This document shows, one piece after another, positions 61,701-64,000 of a stretch of 64,000 bases of DNA. Below the pieces are notes generated by a model. It ran no database searches, had not been told where the DNA came from, and saw only the letters and a list, made by a program, of their open reading frames with translations. Both the position numbers and the translations under genes were made by a program. Source of the stretch: Callipepla californica brunnescens (Eukaryota > Chordata > Aves > Galliformes > Odontophoridae); NCBI GenBank assembly GCA_023055505.1, contig JALIRH010000075.1:992001-1056000 (forward strand), in the 5' to 3' direction. The first letter of the stretch is position 1. Every line of letters begins with the position of its first letter.

Positions 61701-63472
61701 CACAAGCACTATGCACGAACCGCCGTTAACCGCGGATTCCGATTCAATCGCATCAATCGCCTTTACTTCTGAGATTGCCGCTAAGGAAGACGCGAGTCAG
61801 AAGACTGCCGATCATTGTTTTCGGCTTCTCTATTCACCCGGCTGTCTTTCTATATTAAGGAATCGCGACTTTCACGTGAAAGTGACTCAGTTTCAGGAGC
61901 TGTATTAGAATGTATACTGTACCCCAGTGTTAGCGAGAGGGAAATTTTAAATCCATCTTAACTCTGCTACTGAATGCAAAGTAATTCTGCATCGGTCATT
62001 CAACTGCAAGCACGATTTCAAACTTTTCTCTGACAAGTGTTGTTATCCATTTTAGATCCTCATTGTAACACATCACTCCTCGTTTCACTACCATACACAG
62101 TGATCGTTTTGATTCCTCACAGAACCATGTGCTGTTTAGTGCTAAGGAAACAGTGTAGATACTTAAAGTACTTAGACCTGTTTCCTCTAACAAATGCATG
62201 TGTCATTTCAACACTTACTATTGTTTCCCAGTAAGCCTTTTCATTGGAGCTTCTATAATGCAGATTATAAGAAGGTGCACATACCGGCACATGCTCTATG
62301 CACGAACCGCTGTTAACCGCGGATTCCGATTCAATCGCATCAATCGCCTTTACTTCTGAGATTGCCGGTAAGGAAGACGCGAGTCAGAAGACTGCCTTAC
62401 ACTCTATAGCGGCTTCACTATTAAGCCCTCTGCTGTCCTATATAACAAATCGCGAATAACGCATGTAAGGAACTCAGTTTCAGGAGCTGTACGAGAATGT
62501 ATGCTGAACCCCAAAGTTTTTGAGACGAAAAATTTAAATCCCACTTTGCTCTGCAACTGAATACAAAGTATGTCTGCATTGGTCATTCACCTGCAAGCAC
62601 GATTTCAAACTTTTCTCTGACAACTGTTCTTATCCATTTTAGTTCCTCTATGTAACACAGTCACTCCTCGTTTCCTTTCCATACAGAGTGATCTTTATGA
62701 TTCTTCACAGAACCATGTGCTGTTCAGTGCTAAGGAAACAGTGTAGATGCTTAAAGTAATTAGAGATGTTTCCTCTATCAAATGCATCTGAATTTCCACC
62801 TCTTACAATTCTTTCCCAAGAAACTTTTTATTGGAGCTTCCTCCATGCAAATTATAAGAAGGTGCACATACCGGCACAAGCACTATGCACGAACCGCTGT
62901 TAACCGCGGATTCCAATTCAATCGCATCAATCGCCTTTACTTCTGAGTTTGCCGCTAAGGAAGAAGCGAGTCAGAAGACTGCCGATCACTGTATAGCGGC
63001 TTCTCTATTCACCCGGCTGTCTTTCTATATTAAGGAATCGCGAAAAACACGTGAAAATGAGTCTGTTTCAGGAGCTGTATGAGAATGTATACTGGACATC
63101 AGTGTTAGTGAGAGGGAAATTTTAAATCCCACTACTTTTCTGCTACTGAATGCAAAGTATGTCTGCATCAGTCATTCACCTGCAAGCACGATTTCAAACT
63201 TTTCTCTGACAACTGTTGTTATACAATTTAGATCCTCATTGTAACACAGTCAACCCTCGTTTCCTTACTCTACCCAGTGATCCTTTTGATTCTCCACAGA
63301 AACATATGCTGTCTAGTGCCAAGGAAACAGTGTAGATGCTTAAACTACTTATAGATGTTTCCTCTACCAAATGCATCTGTATTTCCTCCTCTTACAATTG
63401 TTTCCCAAAATCTTTTCATTTGAACCTGTAGAATGCAAATTATACGAACGTGCACATACCGGCACAAGCACT
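58780..63472 (+). repeat. Octamer-sized unit of second HOR family, copy 2 (4693 bp)
   Basis: Starts are 58780 (t1 variant), 59365 (u), 59952 (t2-like), 60539 (t2-like), 61125 (t4), 61711 (p), 62298 (m6 with t4 tract) and 62885 (m1). Length nearly equals copy 1, but the content differs: X is absent and there is an additional t2-like monomer, so the eight-monomer length is partly coincidental. Confidence 0.8.
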
Positions 63473-64000
63473 ATGCACGAACCGCTGTTAACCGCGGATT
63501 CCGATTCAATCGCATCAATCGCCTTTACTTCTGAGATTGCCGCTAAGGAAGACGCGAGTCAGAAGACTGCCTTACACTCTATAGCGGCTTCTTATTCAGC
63601 CGTCTACTGTCCTATATAACGATTCGCGGTTAACGCATGTAAGGGACTCAGTTTCAGGAGCTGTACGAGAACGTATGCTGAACCCCAATGTTAGTGAGAC
63701 GAAAAATTTAAATCCCACTTTGCTCTGCAACTGAATACAAAGTATGTCTGCATCGGTCATTCACCTGCAAGCACGATTTCAATCTTTTCTCTGAGAAGTG
63801 TTCTTATCCATTTGAGATCCTCTATGTTACACAGTCACTCCTCGTTTCCTTACTCTACACAGTGATCGTTTTGATTCCTCACAGAACCATGTGCTGTTCA
63901 GTGCTAAGGAAACAGTGTAGATACTTAAAGTACTTAGACCTGTTTCCTCTAACAAATGCATGTGTCATTTCAACACTTACTATTGTTTCCCAGTAAGCCT
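63473..64000 (+). repeat. Partial monomer at right edge (m2/X-like)
   Basis: The leader (AATGCAAATTATACG) is m2-like, while the body (TTTCAATCTTTTCTC, GATCCTCTATGTTAC) and tail (AGATACTTAAAGTACTTAG) match the X monomers of the tetramer region. The final bases of the monomer lie beyond the window. Confidence 0.75.

Larger units (their letters stand above)
1..64000 (+). repeat. Tandem satellite array, ~587-bp monomer, with higher-order repeats
   Basis: The start motif ATGCACGAACCG (one-base variants at a few units) recurs 109 times at spacings of 584-590 bp, mean about 587, always on the + strand. Nothing else is present: no gene, RNA gene, mobile element or microsatellite interrupts the array, and both window edges cut through monomers. 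Monomers belong to discrete classes that repeat in fixed order, the definition of a higher-order repeat. Known arrays of this kind are centromeric or pericentromeric in eukaryotes; that location is inferred here, not shown. The array could also be B-chromosome or sex-chromosome heterochromatin. The family is not one I recognise. Confidence 0.97.

Noticed and set aside
1..64000. CRISPR array or other prokaryotic repeat system.
   Set aside because: Units of about 587 bp that are similar over their entire length, with no short identical repeat alternating with unique spacers, do not fit CRISPR. There are no cas genes or any bacterial gene.
1..64000. Ribosomal intergenic spacer, tandem 5S/tRNA/histone genes or LTR/Helitron-derived tandem copies.
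   Set aside because: I find no rRNA or tRNA segments, no pol III A/B boxes, no histone-like frames, no terminal repeats and no transposase or reverse-transcriptase frame. The monomer origin stays unknown.

Overview
The window is one uninterrupted array of tandem satellite DNA and I see no gene in it. The basic unit is about 587 bp. Anchored on the near-invariant start ATGCACGAACCG, I count 109 unit starts (first at 97, last at 63473). That makes 108 complete monomers of 584-590 bp, all in the same orientation, with no transposon, rRNA, tRNA, simple-repeat tract or unique DNA between them. This is eukaryotic nuclear heterochromatin of the centromeric or pericentromeric kind (B-chromosome or sex-chromosome satellite are alternatives). 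I do not recognise the monomer family and cannot name the species.

The monomers fall into distinct classes that recur in fixed order, so the array is a higher-order repeat (HOR). The main HOR is m1-m2-m3-m4-m5-m6, exactly 3521 bp. A 7-monomer version, 4106 bp, has an extra monomer X between m5 and m6. Both occupy about 8.3-27.1 kb and 32.4-42.3 kb. A second HOR family uses monomers I call t1, t2, t3, t4 and p, together with X, m6 and m1. It appears at 3.0-8.3 kb, as a shortened copy at 30.0-32.4 kb, and dominates from 42.3 kb to the end, where m3 and m4 are absent. The right third also holds a tandem tetramer (2350 bp, two copies) and two octamer-sized units (4694 and 4693 bp).

Classes differ mostly in one block of about 80 bp in the first third of the monomer. 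One group (m2, m6, X, t) has CCTATATAA there. Another (m1, m4, m5, p) has CACGTG, which in m4/m5/p sits at the centre of a perfect 16-bp palindrome. The preceding ~110 bp is CpG-rich and nearly invariant. Several hybrid monomers preserve the breakpoints of unequal crossover or gene conversion. Open frames of 60-91 codons recur only because the repeat recurs; I do not call them genes. Class names (m1-m6, X, t1-t4, p, u) are mine, assigned by eye.
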